A DNA stretch of 64,000 nucleotides from Micrasema longulum (lineage: Eukaryota; Arthropoda; Insecta; Trichoptera; Brachycentridae), in contig JAGVSM010004549.1 of NCBI GenBank assembly GCA_022494885.1, forward strand, positions 85,254-149,253, in the 5' to 3' direction. A model generated the notes under the pieces. The model saw only the letters and a list, made by a program, of their open reading frames with translations. It was not told the origin of the DNA and searched no databases. Position numbers and translations under genes: made by a program. Within the stretch, counting starts at the first letter, position 1, and the number at the start of each line of letters is the position of its first letter. This document shows, piece after piece, positions 43,238-55,234 of the stretch.

Positions 43238-44472
43238 GTTTACACGGACTCAGTACTTGTCATTAGAACTAATCGCTTCGTAGGAACCCGCTCAGTAACG
43301 AGTAACAAGTGAGAAGTAACCGTTTACACGTTAGTATTAGCAGAAAGCAGAAAGGTACATCCTTTCGAAAGAGAACACCACCGCCGCACAGAGGAGTATT
43401 TGACCCAAAAAGATGATGTAAATAAATACGTAATTTAAGTACGCGTAAATATTAGTTTTTATACTAATTGCAATATAATCTACCTTAAGAATTTATTTTT
43501 TTAATAAAAAAAGTCGATCAAAATTATTTATAAAGTACATTCGTTTTATTTTTGCTTTGTTTGAACTGACAACTACAAAAATAAACTTTGGAGTTAATAA
43601 TTATCAAATAAGAGGGATAATGCGTTTTAAAAAAAATGTTATGATAAGTTATTATTTTATAAATATTTTTTTAAAAACGTATGACAGGTGTCTCTTAGGA
43701 GTTAGGAGTCATAATAGCGCGTTTCAAAAAATCCTATAACGTAGTAATATTTAGATTTAAAAAAAATAAATAAAAAAATCATATAAAAAATGCTAAACAT
43801 ACTTGGAAAAACTGAAAATTAAAATAAGGAGAACTGTGATAAAAATATATTTAAAAAAATAAAGGAAACACCATTAAAATATATGCAAAAATGGAAAAAC
43901 AAAATACACACAGTAATTATACTAATGTCGTATGTATTGTTAATTGTTTGTAAAGCATAAAAAATAAACAAAAAAAAATCTAGCAGAAAAAATATGATAA
44001 ATTTTACAAGAATGACATTTATAAATCATATTAATATGAAGACACACTCCATACTTCTTTATCTGAAACATCATCAGTGCTTATGCCGGCTTCGTCATAA
44101 TTATCGTCTTCTTCAGATTGAATTTCCTAGGCTTGACTTAAGCCGCAAAAGTTTTTGTACAAATTGTGGTTATTTTATTTTATTTTCTGTTATCAGTCGG
44201 TCGGGAAAGCCGGTTTTTATACATTGACTCTTGACTTAATCGAACTTTACTGAATAATCCTTTTTCCTCATTCTTTTGTTTGTTCAGACAAATGCTTAGT
44301 CATTTGTGGGGGGGGGGGGGGTAGTTGGCTTTTCGCTAAGTAAACAGGATCGGCTTCTATTTACTTGCACTGACACTTCCACTAATACTATGCACTAATT
44401 CAGCAAGTTTACACGTGAGGTATAACTGTAAGTAACAAGTACTAAGCATTAGTTACTAAGCTCGTGTAAACC
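43238..44472. mobile_element. 1.23-kb DNA transposon with GTTTACACG ends
   Basis: Both ends have GTTTACACG followed by ACT/AGC-rich words related to AGTACTTGT and CATTAG..ACTAA, in inverse orientation. A second GTTTACACG lies about 60-85 bp inside each end (43322 and 44407). Near 44175-44050 the minus strand reads QSEEDDNYDEAGISTDDVSD, possibly a remnant of an acidic protein region. No catalytic motif is visible. Superfamily unknown; PIF/Harbinger is one guess. Confidence 0.55.
44308..44321 (+). repeat. Poly-G run of 14
   Basis: Fourteen consecutive G lie inside AT-rich DNA. This could be a slippage-prone microsatellite or an assembly artefact. Confidence 0.9.
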
Positions 44473-46131
44473 TACCTTAAGTTACATTAATTCATTGATC
44501 AATATTATTTATTTTATTTATATGTGACAACATATATGCATATAATATATGTGCACTATTGAACTCTCCGTTTGTATGTCGAAACAGTGTAGTTAATTTA
44601 AGTGTCCTATTATGCCAGCACCATTTCAAAACGCATTTTATTACAAGTAGTTAATACATAAATATTTTCCTTTAGTTTATTCTTTATTGCGTAAATTTTA
44701 TTTCGCATGAAAAATTATTTTTCATTGTAATAGTACATATACGTACATATACTTGTGCTTCAAAAACAATTTTATTTCATTACAAATGACAATATATTTT
44801 TAAAAGTTTCTTAACACGTTAATGCTAACGTCATATTGGTAATTGGTACTTATTATACGTGTGGTAAAATTATATACGTATTCTAAAAAATTATAAAGAA
44901 ACATTAATATAAGTTTTATACTAAACCTTGTTTTTTTAAATTTTATTATCATTCAAGGTTTTAGAAACGAAGACTAATTTAAAAACCAATGGCCACATTG
45001 AAATGTAGCAATCAGTTTTTAAAATATGTTTTTTTCAATTTTTTGTCATGTTTTTCTGTCTATCGTGGTTATTGACATTACTTGTGTCAATTTGTTATAA
45101 CAAATTAGAACACGAATAAATTTTTGTCTAGAAAATATGACAGGTGTAAGCGATAAACTTGAATCGTGACTTATTCTTTAATTTCTAATTGCCATAATTA
45201 AAACCAATTTTATAAGTTATTGTATTTCCGACAAAATAAGTTTAATTTACATTACCTATTGTAAATTGTAATTTACCATTTCTAAATAAGCTTTCGCTTT
45301 ATTAGTTTCGAAATTCTGACATGGAAAATTATAAGTTTCAGCGTTCCACCCTGTAATGAAACTTCCAATTTATTAGTCTTCAATAAAATGATTTAGATTC
45401 TTATGCAAATCAAACGATAACTTTTCGTGCTGGAAGTAATAAGTTTATTGATTATTGTCTAACAACAAAACTTAAGTAGGTATCTATTTAATGTTACTGA
45501 CATTGAAATGACCTTTTTCATTTTAAAGGTTGAGATTTAAAAGCAGAAATATTTTTTTTTGTCTATTAAAAATGTTTAAAAAATATTTTTTTAAATTTTA
45601 CTACCTAATATTACTTTTGTATTAACTATTCATTATTATGTTTTGAAATAATGTATTCATGGTTTTGTTAGTTGTGGCATCCTGCAAATTACATTAGTGT
45701 TAATTTTATTTCATACCTAGGTATGTATTGAAATTAATTGATAATTTCTATCATCCACTGTGGAAATGTATAATATATGTTTTTTTTTTATTTAGGTAAA
45801 AATTATTTTTATAATATTCTCTATTCATGTTATGTAAAAAAATTTGTTTCTTATCCTAAAATAATTTTTAAAAAAATTTTTAAAAAGTAATGAAACGTGA
45901 GTTTGATATTTTTAATATGATATCGAGTCTTTCGTCGTATTTATAAACTGCCAAGTCTTTATCGTTTGCTATAGTAAAAAAAATACTTTTTTAGAACAAT
46001 GTCTACAGTGAACTACCAACATATTGTACGTAAGAAATATATTGAAAGCAGATATAAATTATTATATTTTCTGTGATAAAGCAGTAAGTTGACATTCCGA
46101 TAGTTATCACTTTGACATTACTTAACATTGT
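44473..46131. other. Long AT-rich spacer
   Basis: No coding, repeat family or RNA gene was recognised in about 1.6 kb. Confidence 0.5.
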
Positions 46132-46410
46132 TTGATTATGTCCAAATGCTTGAAGATATTCCTTTACAAAGTGCAGACAGTGCAACAACTGCTCATCGTT
46201 GACCGACAAGCGCACGTAACCTACGCTCAAGCCATCCTGAATCTTAGCAACGAAGAAGTTATTTTTTTATCAAAAATCATCATGAGCGACGAGGCCCATT
46301 TCTACCTCTATGGATAAGTAAATAAACAGAGTTATCGTTTCCGTGGCCCTAATTCAAAAAAAAATACAACCAAAGATCATCGGGTGATAACTTTTGCGCC
46401 ACCTTGTATA
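46132..46410 (+). pseudogene. mariner-type element scrap with 3' TIR
   Basis: The plus-strand frame reads VTYAQAILNLSNEEVIFLSK, then IIMSDEAHFYLYG, a stop, and VNKQSYRFRGPN. The block I-I-x-SDEAHF-x-L-x-G-x-VNKQ-x-x-R-x-W/RG carries the first catalytic aspartate of mariner-related transposases. The sequence then jumps to a terminal TGATAACTTTTGCGCCACCT (46385-46404), whose inverse, GTGGCGCAAAAGTTATCA, is of the type found at mariner ends. A deletion has therefore joined the middle of the gene to the end. The left TIR was not found. It is unrelated to the mariner at 40275 by its ends. Confidence 0.75.
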
Positions 46411-46717
46411 TCGACATTATAATGCCTAGCATTTTTTGTAGTACGAGTATTTGCTTATTTGACAGTTAAAATGTAGGGAAAACACTGTAGCATCACTGCA
46501 GTGTTCTTCCTCTACTAGATATTTTATTCGCTCAATTTCAAAGAATAGTAGTTTGTCGTATGCCCATCTCGCTATAAAAAAGTAGATATACGTGAGTGTT
46601 TTTCTAAGAAAGGGAGAAAAAATGTAGTTTAACTGCATTCATAACTCAAAACAGCCAAATTTAGACTTACGACTGTGTTCTTCTAGGGGTTCGATTTGTT
46701 TTAGTTTTCTATTACAA

Positions 46718-46949
46718 TCATCATCAATTCGTTTCCGACGCTAATGGTGCATATGCTGCTGTATTTGTACACCGACCGCAGCATATCTTAATCATTTTTG
46801 TTATGTGCAGATAATTCAATCAGTCTTACGTTTCAAGTGCTAGTCCAGGGACTATAAAATATTGTGTTAAAAAACATTTTTAAATAAATATTTCATGTTA
46901 ATCATGTCGGGAATCGAACCTGAATGACCTTTTACATGTCAGTAGTAAC
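46718..46949 (-). mobile_element. SINE-1 copy
   Basis: On the minus strand, GGTTCGATTCCCGACATGAT (B box), the link to AAATATTTATTTAAAAAT, AGTCCCTGGACTAGCACTTG and GTAAGACTGATTGAATTATC are followed by a GATGATTGTAAT tail. The A-box side is diverged. Confidence 0.8.
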
Positions 46950-47559
46950 TAAATCGTTTTTGCAATGCAAATTATTATATTTTTAGTTTTTTAATAAAAG
47001 TATCGATTGAATTGTGTTGTACCACGAAGTTTAATAATATAGGTAATCTATTGAAACACGATTCTGAATACGAGGGCGGGAGTGTTGTATATACAGATAA
47101 GTATACTTTGCTCTACTGTTTGATGTGAGCGTATAATATTATGGTACTTGTGTAATTTAGTCGCACTGGTATCAAATGTAGCTTGTTATAGTGACAACAA
47201 CCTCAGCGTTGTTTGGAGGTCTCGCCGCAAATTTGTACGTATTATCGCCCAGCTATCAAATTCCAAGCATCAATTTGCATCACCTTTTATTCAAGCAGCT
47301 TTATACTTCATTCTATAAAGTGGACATCGAGATACCTACCCTGTAATTTATAATACATACAAATATCAAAGGTCCGTCTGGCTCTTGAGCACTTATTACT
47401 ACTAGAGGAGACCTGTCCAAAACCGCATAGTTAAAGATAGCGCTCTGTAACTTCCTAACATTCATTGCTTATATCAATAACACGGTATTTTTTTTATATA
47501 TCGAACATCTCGTTTTTCCAATTTCACCCCGGGGGTGTACAAAACCGTTTATCCTATAC

Positions 47560-47640
47560 CAGTAACGGCGAACCTATGACCCACGGCGCGGGTCAGACAC
47601 TGACCCATGCAGCCTTTTCAAATAACCCACTCTTGATTTT
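47560..47640 (+). mobile_element. hAT-like terminus
   Basis: CAGTAACGGCGAACCTATGA then CCCACGGCGCGGGTCAG is a typical hAT-type start. It interrupts the R1-type LINE whose RT lies on the other side. Confidence 0.45.
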
Positions 47641-47779
47641 TATAAACTTTTTTTTATCATAATCTTTTATGACTATTTCGGAAAACGGACTATTTCTTTT
47701 TTTTTGGCGATCTTTATTTTTTGCTTTTCACTTGCAAAAGTAAAAGTCGGAAACAAGCATGGGACAACCCATGGTACCC

Positions 47780-48573
47780 TTTCCGGGTAACTCCTTACAA
47801 TTGTAAAAAGTTCATTTGGGCACCCTCTGTTATTTATTTTGGTTAGAATCATGGGCCATCAGGCGTTGTCGAAAGCCCCGGAGACGTCCGAAAAAATTCC
47901 GCAAGCGTACTTTTCCGAACACCCTCGCACTCAGCCAGTTGCAAACAGTATGGCGTCCTCCGTAGAACGAGCTCTGGTAAAGCCAAATTGCCTCTCGCAT
48001 AAGAAAGAGAAACAGCTGTCCATTCTGTTTCTGATAAGTTGGCAGAAAAAAAAGCCGGCAGAAAGGTAATCGGTCAATACGCCCCGGGATCTGTCAAATT
48101 TTTGTCTTTACTCTTTGGGATAATTTTTAAGAGTTTCCAAGAAAGACACCATTTTCGAGACAATGCCTTATCACGCTTATCGTCTGGTTTTTAGCATATA
48201 TTGCCAAGTCATTTTAACAATTATTCCGTTTATTCTATAGACTCCGGGAGCTTTTTTCGGACCGAGAGATTTTATTATTAATTCTACTACTTACTACATA
48301 TGGACAGGTCACTGATTGAGGGATCTACCCGAGCTATCCTCCTTATTTGTCTGTGGTGGTTTGTTTCAATGTTAGGGTCGTCCCGAAGAATAAGCCTGTC
48401 CAGGAGAGCCTCTAAGGTGGATTCAACCGTGGATGTTGCTGACGCACCTGATACAGAACAAATTACAACATGGATGAAGAACATTTTAGAATTTAGAATA
48501 TGGAAGTCTTGGCATTTACAGGACTTATTCACCTGCCATTGGCTGGTTTAAGTGGCCACTTTACACACTTCGT
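47780..48573 (-). pseudogene. R1-type LINE, linker and RT blocks, broken
   Basis: The minus strand gives, in order, STVESTLEALLDRLILRDDP then NIETNHHRQIR (linker before the RT, 48440-48340). LGPKKAPGVYRINGIIVKMT (48255-48205) follows, corresponding to the KAPGxDGI block. The P-I-T-x-LPA region lies near 48075. ERQFGFTRARSTEDAILFAT at about 48000-47940 is the FGF-x-x-x-RST block. SEKYACGIFSDVSGAFDNA at about 47920-47860 contains the first RT catalytic aspartate (block A, DxSGAFD). Further scraps (NNRGCPNELFTIVRSYPERV) reach 47780. FGFxxGRSTEDA and D-x-x-GAFDNxWWP are characteristic of R1-group LINEs. The YADD half is cut off near the hAT-like insertion. Plus-strand frames at 47839 and 48300 are shadows. 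Confidence 0.8.
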
Positions 48574-49976
48574 GTAATATTTACCATTTGATGATAATTT
48601 GTTTTTAAAGAATTTTCAATTTGACCATAATTTTATTTATATAATATAACTAACAAAATACATCAAACTATATTATAATTCACGAAGACATTTTTATAAT
48701 TTTTATAGCTATTTTATGGCTGTTAGCACGATAAGTCAGTCTTGGCTTGACTAACAAATACCAGCAAAATATATTTTTGGCAAAGTAAAATCAATTAAAT
48801 TATTTTATACGTGAAAGCAACGAAAGGACGACACGCGTTATTATTACATTGGCAGACAATACGTCATATCATCTACAATTTACCATTTAATGAGGTTTAT
48901 AATATGGGGATTTAATTAAATTCCTGTAAGGAGGGTGATAGGATCGCGTACGCGAGTACTTCGTGTTATTGCAAAATTATTAATTACGTAGATATTGAAA
49001 TCAGGCTGAAACTGAGTGTATAATAAAACATAATCAAGTGTATCAATGTGTGTGTAGCCTCGTGTAGACCTAACTTCACATTAGCGATTGAATAGTAAAT
49101 AATTAGCATTAGCAACTGTGAAATGAACTTCCGAATTTAATGTAATATAGTACTAGAGGTTCGAATTTATTATTTCAAGAATTTAGTCGTACGGTATTAT
49201 CTAATACCTAATAGCAGTTTTGCGGATATTTAATAAAATTAGTAATAACATTGAAACTAAACAATTTACGCTACAGATATTCACAACCGTTTTTTTGTTG
49301 ATTATTGCTAGTAAAAATATTTTTTCGTCTAAACGATAGAAATTGAACGGAATTAAATGAAAAGGAAGATTTAGTGACGTTTTGGCGTTTAAGAGTTTTT
49401 AAATGTATTTTTTTCTAAAACATGTCTATTTTTTTGTTATTAATATTCTAATTGGCAATAAAAAGTACCCTGCGATTTACAAAAATATCAACATAAATAT
49501 GATAATAATTTAATTTCAAATCGCTGTAATGCCCGCGAATGTGTTGGATTATGTAGTACTCCAAAAAAAGGTCTTCAATGTCTGACCTTCTCAACATTGG
49601 ACTAAGATAATAAAACTATGGGTCAGTGCATATAAATGCTTATTAAATATGTTATGATTTTATTTTATTAATTTGCTGGAAAAAAAATATTGCATATCAT
49701 TACAATGTATATAAATTCAAACTAATTAAAATATTTTAATGTGAGTGTAAGATGTGTGTGTGTGTGTGTGTGCTTTGTGTAGAAACTAATGTCGTAAAAA
49801 TGACGACTTAGTAGATACTTAATACTGCCCAGATGGGCATAGCGTTAATTTTTTGTTTTAAAACTAGTTTCCTATGCAAATTTACATTACTTGAAAGTGA
49901 AAAATCAAAGTATAATCTTGAATAAATGGAAAGCATGGTTTGTTCGATCATCTAGTTTACGAACGGAGGCCTCCGG
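48574..49976. other. AT-rich spacer with (GT)n
   Basis: A (TG)10 microsatellite is at 49753-49772. Nothing else was recognised. Confidence 0.5.
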
Positions 49977-50247
49977 CCTATTTCACACCATGGCAAAAAT
50001 CCACACGGCACAATAAAATAGCGTTAGGTTGAATAACATTTATTGCATTTTAATTATTTTTAAAATATAATTATTAATTAAATGGGAGGCAAACGCATTA
50101 ACAATTACTGCCGGATTTGACTCGACAATAGCCGCTGAATAAGTTTTAAGAAAATATATAAGAATAATATAATAAATGTCAATCCACCCTAATTTTAGCG
50201 TGCCGTGTGGATTTGGAGTATACGTGAGAAATAGAGATGGGCGTTTC
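49977..50247. mobile_element. 270-bp MITE with GTGCCGTGTGGATTT arms
   Basis: CTATTTCACACCATGG, AAAATCCACACGGCAC and AATAAAATAG on the left are mirrored by CTAATTTTAGCGTGCCGTGT, GGATTTGGAG and GAGAAATAG on the right. The interior is almost pure A/T. A related right arm lies at 10895-10970 (CCGTACCGTGTAGAGTT). Confidence 0.65.
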
Positions 50248-51204
50248 AGATATTTAAAAGGAGTAGCAGTAACAGTTACTGTTTCACATATTAAACTGTT
50301 TCTTTTAAAGCAGCGTCAGCGTCGGCATAAAATCTAGTACAAGCAACTGCTGGAACATTTTCACAAAAGTGAATTAAACTGTTACTTGTTACGAGCCACG
50401 CTGCTCTTTTATGTGCTGACAACACACGGCTTAGCAATCCAGAAAATGCTACCAGTGCGTTTTGAACATCTGCATCGGTATCGCAACGTTGTGAACAAAA
50501 CCTTGAACATTATATACGATGTCTTCAAATCGCACAATTACCTAATAGTCGACTTTAATTTTTATGAAACTACAGCGCAATCGTAATTTTAAAATCAGTT
50601 ATAAAGAGAATATTGGACGCTCGGGAAATATGAATATCCACGTACCCTGGTAGCAGTCATCGTTTCTGATATACCTTACTGCACGCTGCATGATCCGTGT
50701 ACATATCACGCATCACGCCTCACGCCCCACGCCACTCGGAGCTGATAAGACACGAGGACGTTACACGGTCACGGACTCCCAATATTAACGTATTACAATT
50801 TACAATCTGTTATTGAATTAATCGTGTAAGGCATTTGAACTCGCCAATTTTATTCAATCTTCGACTTTCAGGGCCGCTCCACTATAAGGCGAACGGGTGT
50901 ATATCATCCTGAAATTCAATATTTTCTTATCCAATAAAACTGGAATAAATGGTTAAGTATAATCATAAATGTACTGTACATAAATAAATCAATTCAAAGT
51001 TTACATAATTCGCCAGAAAAAACACACTTTTGAGATAAAACAGCAATTAACGTTTACGAAATACGTTAAATAATAATAATAATATTTTTTCAATTCAACA
51101 TGCCATAAAAAAACTGTATGTATTGTTCTCATTTTTTTATTTTAGAACTCACCCACCATTTATCCTATTTTTTTATAATTCTGTAATAAAATAATGCTTT
51201 AGCC
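50248..51204. other. Unassigned, includes short ACGC-rich repeats
   Basis: A run of CACGCATCACGCCTCACGCC (50708-50727) is a short degenerate tandem. The open frame at 50386-50586 has no recognised motif. Confidence 0.45.
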
Positions 51205-51475
51205 TCGTCTTTTAATTCCACAACTTTACGTATTTTCGACAAACTTTTGCTGGAAATGTATGGATCTGAACTGTACAAAAGTGTGCATTACATTTTTATT
51301 TGTCGAGGACCTTGAATATTTTATTTCACGGTGCAAGCGAAAATATTTATCATCCTTGTTTATTGTTTCTTAAGCATCTTCTGAGAACTGCCTGAGGTAA
51401 AGAATGATATTTTGTAATATTTTCTCCATAGATTAGAACATCATGAACAGAAGTAGGCACCATTTTTAGGCTTTC
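51205..51475 (-). pseudogene. C-terminal scrap of an uncharacterised transposon protein
   Basis: Minus-strand fragments read MVPTSVHDVLIYGENITKYH then SLPQAVLRRCLR, followed in other frames by KYFRLHREIKYSRSSTNKNV then MHTFV. SSDPYISSKSLSKIRKVVEL then KDEAKALF ends it. Proteins with the order P-x-SVHKxLIHG..., LP-x-GQLSEEA-x-EARNK, SSDPxI-x-S-x-x-x are, to my recollection, common in insect repeat annotations without a firm family. The frameshifts here show a pseudogene. Gene identity is uncertain. Confidence 0.4.
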
Positions 51476-52384
51476 TTTTTTGTATCCAGATGCAGATAGT
51501 GATGCTTATGTGTTGTCAACAACAATAACGGATTCCATAATCAACCGATCTTGGTTGTAAGTGAAAAAACAGTTCTTGTTCCTGACGATTTTTTTTTAAA
51601 TTGGGGCAGCAGCCTTTTTTCAATGTTTGCTTTAACGCAAGTATTTTTAATTTGCTTGCAAGTCAAAAATTTTCTTTAAAAAAAATTGCAGTTGAAATAT
51701 GTTTCCCGTGATCCATGAAAGCCACACAAAGGTCATGAATATTGATTTTGACCTAGGTCATTTTAATTCAAATATAGTAAAATTAGAATTTCAATCTTAT
51801 TTTTTTTATATTTCTCCGCAGAAAAACAAAAGTTTTTATTTTTATTTAAAAAATCGCATTTTCTGTTGTATAAGTAAAAAAAATGTTTCACCACAAAATA
51901 CGGCGTGTGCAACAGCTTAAAAAATAAAGAAAAGCACGTTTTCTCATTGACGGGTGCAAAACTCGTGAGGAAAATGTTGCTATTCTAAATTTCTATCTAT
52001 TATTGTGGTAATTGGTTAATAATAAATCAATAATTTATCATGAAGCCGCAATGTAAATATCACATTATTTAAGGTATATATTTTTAACTTACCACGGACG
52101 CAACTAACCACAAAATGAGATATCTATTCCATTATCTAAGCATAAAAATATACTTGTATTGGTTTAAAATATATTGAACTTATTATTGTAAAGGAAATTT
52201 ATCAAATCACCGCAACAATGAAGTTATTTCATCTATAATCGTGACTTCAATTTTCCCAAATATAATCCTTCCAAAAAACATTTCAGAAAATGGCGCGAGT
52301 AGGCGCAAGATTTTATTCATTTTTAAAGAAAACTTATAATTTAATATAAAAATTATAGTATACTCTCTTCAATCTGTGCCTCAT

Positions 52385-52575
52385 GTCGGAGGATGGTGAT
52401 TACGCCTGACTCCAGGCATGGCTCGTCTGTGGACAGTCTCCCTCCATCTGGAACGGTCTTGTGCTCTTCTATAGGCATTCGCAAGTGATGATTCTGATAA
52501 CTCAGTGACTGGGCCGCTCCATCTTGTCGGTTGACGTCCACGCGACCTTGTCCTTTCGACACTTTCCAGGAGAAT
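52385..52575 (-). pseudogene. RTE-type LINE C-terminal scrap
   Basis: The informative minus-strand frame reads VERTRSRGRQPTRWSGPVTE then LSESSLANAYRRAQDRSRWR and ETVHRRAMPG, then stops. G-R-P-x-TRWSDDI ... W-x-x-x-AQDRxxWR is the C-terminal signature of RTE-type endonuclease-RT proteins. The longer frame across the same bases (52353-52562) is a shadow of this one. Confidence 0.75.
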
Positions 52576-52693
52576 AGTTTACACCCATAAATATGTAGTA
52601 TACACCCATGGACAAATTTAGCTACTGACTAAAAGTTTAGCAAAAGTATAAAAAAACATATGTTTTCATTCTGTTTCTAAATACGATATTTAT

Positions 52694-53150
52694 TTGCTCC
52701 AATGTAAAATCATAAATCCTTTACCTATGCATATAAAAACATTTATACAATATAATATAACAAGAATAGAAAATATTCAAAACAAATTTATAAAGTACCT
52801 AATATACAAAACCGGTATTTCTTATGTATCAACTCTCACTGCCTCCACCTACCATAGAATCACTTCTCTACAATACCGAAGAGTGTGTGCGGACCAACTA
52901 CTGTTTCACATAATTATGACAGGAATAGTTGACTACAGAACTACTTAGTTTAATAACTATACATGTGCCAGCCAGGATTTGTAGACGGTACCACCTGTTT
53001 AATGTACCAATAAGTAAAACATCTTTTGTTAAAAATACTTTTTTTCGTAGGACTTTTTCAGTGTGCAATACATAATTTAAAAATATAGATTATACAAACA
53101 TCACTCTGTCAGATTTAAAATTTACACTAAACATGCATTATGTAACTTAG
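52694..53150 (+). pseudogene. LINE RT C-terminal scrap
   Basis: The plus frame reads ITRIENIQNKFIKYLIYKTG, then ASTYHRITSLQYRRVCADQL and LFHIIMTGIVD, ending at 52948. Another frame continues with ARICRRYHLFNVPISKTS and NTFFRRTFSVCN. IxxIExIQNKF, then ITSLxxRRxxxDxxF-x-x-x-x-x-G-x-x-D, then V-x-x-RxxRxxxLFxVP is a CR1/Jockey-type LINE end. A long A/T-rich 3' tail follows. Confidence 0.75.
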
Positions 53151-53352
53151 TAGACATTATAATAATAAATATGTACATCTCCCTTCCCCTCCTTATCCTC
53201 TCTTCAAGCATCCTTGTCCTAATCCCGCCAAATTTACAATACCTTATTGTTCTTAAAAAATAAAAATTCTTTGATTATTGAAAAATATTTACGAGTACAT
53301 GAAAATAACATTTTTATATGTATAAACTTATATGTATTTATTTAATATGTAA

Positions 53353-53606
53353 TATATCGTCGTTGCACATTAAATATGGGCCATGTGAATCGGAGCACAT
53401 TCTGAGAAAATCGATAAAAACGATTTAAAAAAGAAACTAAGCCGAAAATAACACTTCTGTGAAGTAGGAAAAATACAGTATTTTTCAATAAAGTAATTTA
53501 TTTATTTAAAATATTAATTACTTTGTGCCAAAAAGTCGCATTTAGATGATTTTCTCAGAATGTGCTCCGAGTCATAGGTCCATATTTGATGTGAAACGAC
53601 GATATT
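53353..53606. mobile_element. 254-bp MITE with 60-bp TIRs
   Basis: TATATCGTCGTTGCACATTA through CGGAGCACATTCTGAGAAAA is mirrored by TTTTCTCAGAATGTGCTCCG through GTGAAACGACGATATT. No coding is present. It sits directly upstream of a LINE tail at 53609-53735. Confidence 0.85.
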
Positions 53607-53608
53607 TT

Positions 53609-53735
53609 CTTTACTAACTTTGGATACTTTGTGGAAATCTGTTATTAGTTCTGAGTTTATACACTTTATCTGTTTGTTTACTATAAATATGTATGTAGAT
53701 CTGTTGATTTCCCAAATAAAATAAAAAAATAATTG
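53609..53735 (+). mobile_element. LINE 3' tail with (AAATA)n
   Basis: TTATTAGTTCTGAGTTTATA, GTTTACTATAAATATGTA and TTTCCCAAATAAAATAAAA match 61530-61655. Both end in the same A-rich pentamer tail. The family may be that of the scrap at 52694, which is an inference. Confidence 0.65.
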
Positions 53736-54840
53736 AACTGAAAGATATGATACTTAAAATACGTTATACATAGGATCAATGTTTCCCTTAAACTTTTGGT
53801 TTTTCACAACTAACGGGTGCTAAATTCAGATTTATAAACAGTATGCACAAATAATGTAAGATTTTTTTAATTGGTTATTTTTTTTAAAGATAATATAGTT
53901 TTATGAGTAATATTTCGTTTTACAAAAAAAAACTAGATCTTATATAAAAAGTAGACAAATCTTTAAATTAGCATTAACTCGTATAAAAGGACAAAGACAG
54001 ATAAACGGTCACAAACCTACTTAAGTAGATAAAAAGAATAATAAGTATAAATTCTGAATATGTACGTACATTATAAGCAAAACTTCTTATAATTTACGGC
54101 TACACTATAAAATAATAAGATAAGTATCGCGTAGGGTGAGTGTCCCAAATATCGCCTACCCTAACTATTTATCTGTATAAAAGCCTCCTTGGTATGAACA
54201 TTAACCTGCAAATTCAGTGAATATTACAAAAAATAGTCTTCTTTGTAACATTGCTGGTTTAAGAAAACTAGCAAGTAACTCTTGAGAGAATTTTCCATAA
54301 GTGGGTTTCTAATATCGCCTGATCTTGTTTCCATTATCGACTACAAGACGATATAAGAAACACCTGTTAACAACGAATTGTGCTCGTTTGTAAGGCACAC
54401 ATACTTGAGAAAAACTATTTTGTATACTTTTCCTACAAAAGAGGGACATAAATTAAAAACATGTCGGAAACTTGCATTACCGGCTTTTCTTCACTATTCA
54501 GTGGTAAAATGATTTTCGTGAATCTCCATTTGGCGTGCACTATTCTGATAGCGGGGCTTATGGCCTTGTTCTTGTGCGTGATATACCCGGCGCGGTGCTC
54601 AACATGACTGCATAGAGTAAATGAATGACATGTATATAGCGTCCTTCAAATACGCTACGCAGCAGCAAGACACACAAGGACAAATACTTTATTATCATTT
54701 TTTTTTTTTTTATAATTTAATGAATATTTGTATTTTTCCGCTCGCTGCACCGCAAAATTTGGAATCTAGCCTGATGGTGAAATCCTGGGATAGCTCCAGG
54801 AGTAGCTTCCTTCATTAGCTTTAAGTCTCGCTTACTTATT
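53736..54840. other. AT-rich stretch
   Basis: There is an A-rich minus-strand run (T run at 54699-54712) that may be the poly(A) of the element ending at 54850. Nothing else was recognised. Confidence 0.4.
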
Positions 54841-54849
54841 TAAGTCTGC

Positions 54850-55200
54850 AATGTGGGCCAATCAGGAACTTCTCAGCATTTGCTTATGTGGAGAGGAAAC
54901 AACTCAAAACTCTTCAGGAGAAGCCGGCCTGTTGGCAGTAGTCAACAGGCCTTCCGTTCCACTGGAGGAGTGTTCGGCATTTTCTTCCCTACTTTGGTTT
55001 ATTTTACCAATAGCCTGCACTATATTGATCATGTATAATACTACCTCTCGTGTGAGTTCTTTATTACCTATCACCGATGGGATGTCGCATAGATCTTCAC
55101 CCAAGCTTCTGCATCGCGCCCCCAGCTGTTGTCTAAGGGTTATAGATGTCTGGGTGTTAACGAAAAGGCGGACTGTAAATGAAAATCGAATTTCATTCAG
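54850..55200 (-). other. Minus-strand open frame with repeated 3' end, unassigned
   Basis: After a splice-acceptor-like TTTCATTTACAG (55191-55180) the minus strand is open for about 90 codons. It includes FVNTQTSITLRQQLGARCRS, LGEDLCDIPSVIGNKELTRE and VVLYMINIVQAIGKINQ, and ends at a stop near 54901. The composition looks protein-like. The sequence just after the stop recurs at 16758-16822, and an A-rich run follows at 54712-54699, so it is probably a retroelement or a retrocopy. I do not recognise the protein. The 127-codon plus-strand frame over the same bases has no known motif and is taken as the shadow. Confidence 0.35.
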
Positions 55201-55234
55201 TTTTGTGAATTGGGAAATATTTGAGAAAGGATAG

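Noticed and set aside
44308..44321. Poly-G as a G-quadruplex control element
   Set aside because: It is a single homopolymer within a transposon interior; slippage or an assembly error is simpler.
54851..55234. 127-codon plus-strand open frame
   Set aside because: It shows no recognisable motif. The minus strand over the same bases looks more protein-like and is tied to a repeated 3' end, so this is probably the shadow.
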